Positions 4,687 to 6,109 of a DNA stretch of 6,109 nt are shown piece by piece (within the stretch, counting starts at the first letter, position 1; each line of letters starts with the position of its first letter). The notes beneath the pieces were generated by a model that was given only the letters and a program-made list of their open reading frames with translations, did not search any database and was not told where the DNA came from. This DNA comes from Rhodospirillales bacterium. Lineage in GTDB: Bacteria; Pseudomonadota; Alphaproteobacteria; SMXQ01. The stretch is from the NCBI GenBank assembly GCA_024638585.1, contig JAHEKA010000151.1:1-6109 (forward strand). The letters are read 5' to 3'. The position numbers and the translations under genes are program-made.

Positions 4687-6109
4687 ATGGCAAATGACAA
4701 TCCGGTCGAAGAATTCAGGCGCGTCACCGCGGCGGCGATGCGCGCGGTTTCCCACGAACGCGAGCTGGAGGTGGAGTTCACTCCCGATCCGCCGCGCATA
4801 CGCGGGAAGACGGCGCGGTTGCAGACCCCGCCACGCAGCCTGCCCGACCAGGACGTGTCCAAGATTCGCGGCCACGCCGATTCCATGGCGCTCAAGCTGC
4901 GCTATCATGACGACAAACTGCACGCCTCCAAGAAACCGTCCGGTGAAACCGCGCGCAAGATCTTCGACGAGGTCGAGCAGGCGCGGTTCGAAGCGATCGG
5001 CGCCAACAGAATGCGCGGCGTTTCGGAAAACCTCGACGCTTCCCTCGCCGACCGCTGCAAGGCGCTCAGCTTCGACCGGGTCAACGAATACGAGAACGTC
5101 CCCGTGCCGGAGGTGATCGGCCTGATCGTGCGCGAACAGCTGACCGGCAAAATACCACCCGACAACATCAAACCGATCGTCGATATGTGGCGCAACTGGG
5201 TGATGGAACGGGCCGGCAAGGATTTCGACGCGCTGAAGGACAACATCGCCGACCAGGAAGAGTTCGCCCAGGCGCTGAACAAGTTCATCACCGACCTGGC
5301 GCTCAGCGACGTCGACGCCGAGGAAGACCTGGAGGCCAATGCCGACGGTGAAGGCGAAGAGGACGAGAACGCCGATCCCGAAGCGGAGGGGACGGACAGC
5401 GAAGACGCCGAATCGATGCAGACCGACGGCGAGCAATCGCTCGACGACAGCGAGGACGGCGAACGCGGGATGAGCGATGAATCGCTGGAAGACACCTCGG
5501 AAGGGATGGGCGACGGGGATTCCCTGCCGCCGGACATCCGCTGGGCGCCCCAGGGGCCGCTCTCCAACGAAAAGCCCAATTACACGGCCTACACCACCAC
5601 CTTCGACGAGGTCGTCGACGCTCCCGACCTGTGCGACGAACAGGAACTGACCCGGCTGCGCACCCATCTCGATAATCAGCTCAGCCATCTGCAAGGCGTC
5701 ATCAGTCGCCTCGCCAACCGCCTGCAGCGTCGCCTCATGGCCAAGCAGTCGCGCACCTGGGAGTTCGATCTCGACGAAGGCATGCTCGATGCTTCCCGCC
5801 TCCACCGGGTGGTGACCAATCCCCTCTATCCGCTGACCTACAAGCAGGAAAAGGAGATGCAGTTCCGCGACACGGTGGTGACGCTGCTGATCGACAATTC
5901 CGGCTCGATGCGGGGACGGCCCATCACCCTGGCCGCCATGAGCGCCGATATCCTGGCGCGCACGCTCGAACGCTGCGCCGTCAAGGTCGAGATTCTCGGC
6001 TTCACCACGCGCGCCTGGAAGGGCGGGCAGTCGCGGGAAAAATGGCTGTCCGCGGGCAAGCCGCCGCGGCCCGGCCGGCTCAACGACCTCCGGCACATCA
6101 TCTACAAGG
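4687..6109 (+). CDS. cobT: Aerobic cobaltochelatase subunit CobT, 3' end beyond window
   Basis: The frame runs open from ATG 4687 to the window edge: 474 complete codons plus one base. Full-length CobT is about 630 residues, so roughly a quarter is missing. CobT is the VWA partner of the CobS AAA+ ATPase in cobalt insertion by CobN. The N-terminal CobT domain (about 1-205) is followed by a strongly Asp/Glu-rich linker (about 208-278), typical of this family and of the related magnesium chelatase D subunit. Next come DIRWAPQGPLSNEKPNY (283-299) and WEFDLDEGMLDASRLHRVV (358-376). The VWA domain has the MIDAS motif DNSGS (D403, S405, S407), and GFTTRAW (438-444) probably carries the MIDAS threonine. 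The start has only a weak Shine-Dalgarno, but it gives the expected N-terminus and sits 33 bases after cobS. No frameshift is visible. The break is caused by the window edge, not by mutation. Confidence 0.95.
   Translation, partial: MANDNPVEEFRRVTAAAMRAVSHERELEVEFTPDPPRIRGKTARLQTPPRSLPDQDVSKIRGHADSMALKLRYHDDKLHASKKPSGETARKIFDEVEQARFEAIGANRMRGVSENLDASLADRCKALSFDRVNEYENVPVPEVIGLIVREQLTGKIPPDNIKPIVDMWRNWVMERAGKDFDALKDNIADQEEFAQALNKFITDLALSDVDAEEDLEANADGEGEEDENADPEAEGTDSEDAESMQTDGEQSLDDSEDGERGMSDESLEDTSEGMGDGDSLPPDIRWAPQGPLSNEKPNYTAYTTTFDEVVDAPDLCDEQELTRLRTHLDNQLSHLQGVISRLANRLQRRLMAKQSRTWEFDLDEGMLDASRLHRVVTNPLYPLTYKQEKEMQFRDTVVTLLIDNSGSMRGRPITLAAMSADILARTLERCAVKVEILGFTTRAWKGGQSREKWLSAGKPPRPGRLNDLRHIIYK

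Noticed and set aside
5308..5520. Acidic repeat-like stretch in cobT as an inserted low-complexity element
   Set aside because: An Asp/Glu-rich linker between the N-terminal domain and the VWA domain is a normal feature of CobT and of magnesium chelatase D subunits.
4042..6096. 684-codon open frame on the minus strand across cobS and cobT
   Set aside because: It lies entirely antisense to two clearly recognisable genes. The translation is low-complexity and family-free, as expected when GC-rich codon bias removes stop codons from the opposite strand.

Overview
This window looks like a chromosomal core segment of a high-GC alphaproteobacterium, probably Rhodospirillales-like. The reasons are strongly GC-biased third codon positions, long antisense open frames, and the gene set: a CorC-type CBS protein, a DUF2889 protein, an RHH_4-type ribbon-helix-helix protein, BolA, a J-domain protein and the aerobic cobaltochelatase genes cobS-cobT. 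From memory, bolA next to a J-domain gene and then cobS-cobT is a recurring alphaproteobacterial arrangement. I see no transposase, integrase, phage gene, CRISPR array, rRNA or tRNA.

Layout, left to right. Bases 1-105 are a short 5' flank with a candidate promoter. At 106-1389 (+) is a membrane protein with a CNNM/DUF21 domain, two CBS domains and a CorC/HlyC C-terminal domain. A GC-rich gap follows, with a plausible promoter and palindrome. At 1563-2120 (+) is a DUF2889 protein of unknown function. It converges, across 28 bases, on a small minus-strand ribbon-helix-helix gene (2149-2460). That gene is preceded by a strikingly AT-rich 80-90 base island. Next is bolA (2598-2870, minus). It is divergent from a J-domain protein with a Cys/His cluster (2952-3560, +). 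cobS (3640-4653, +) and the 5' three quarters of cobT (4687 to the right edge, +) complete the window.

How the genes relate. CobS (AAA+ ATPase) and CobT (VWA/MIDAS partner) form the ATPase module that, with CobN (not in this window), inserts cobalt into hydrogenobyrinic acid a,c-diamide in aerobic cobalamin synthesis. The J-domain gene lies just upstream on the same strand and may be co-transcribed. BolA proteins work with monothiol glutaredoxins in iron-sulfur and iron handling, so the right half of the window has a loose metal-cofactor theme, which is inference. CorC-type proteins are linked to Mg2+ transport or tolerance.

Nothing here clearly amounts to a new multi-gene system. The points most worth a second look are the AT-rich dyad in front of the RHH gene, a possible leaderless J-protein transcript, the uncharacterised Cys/His-bearing J-protein beside cobS-cobT, and the DUF2889 protein.
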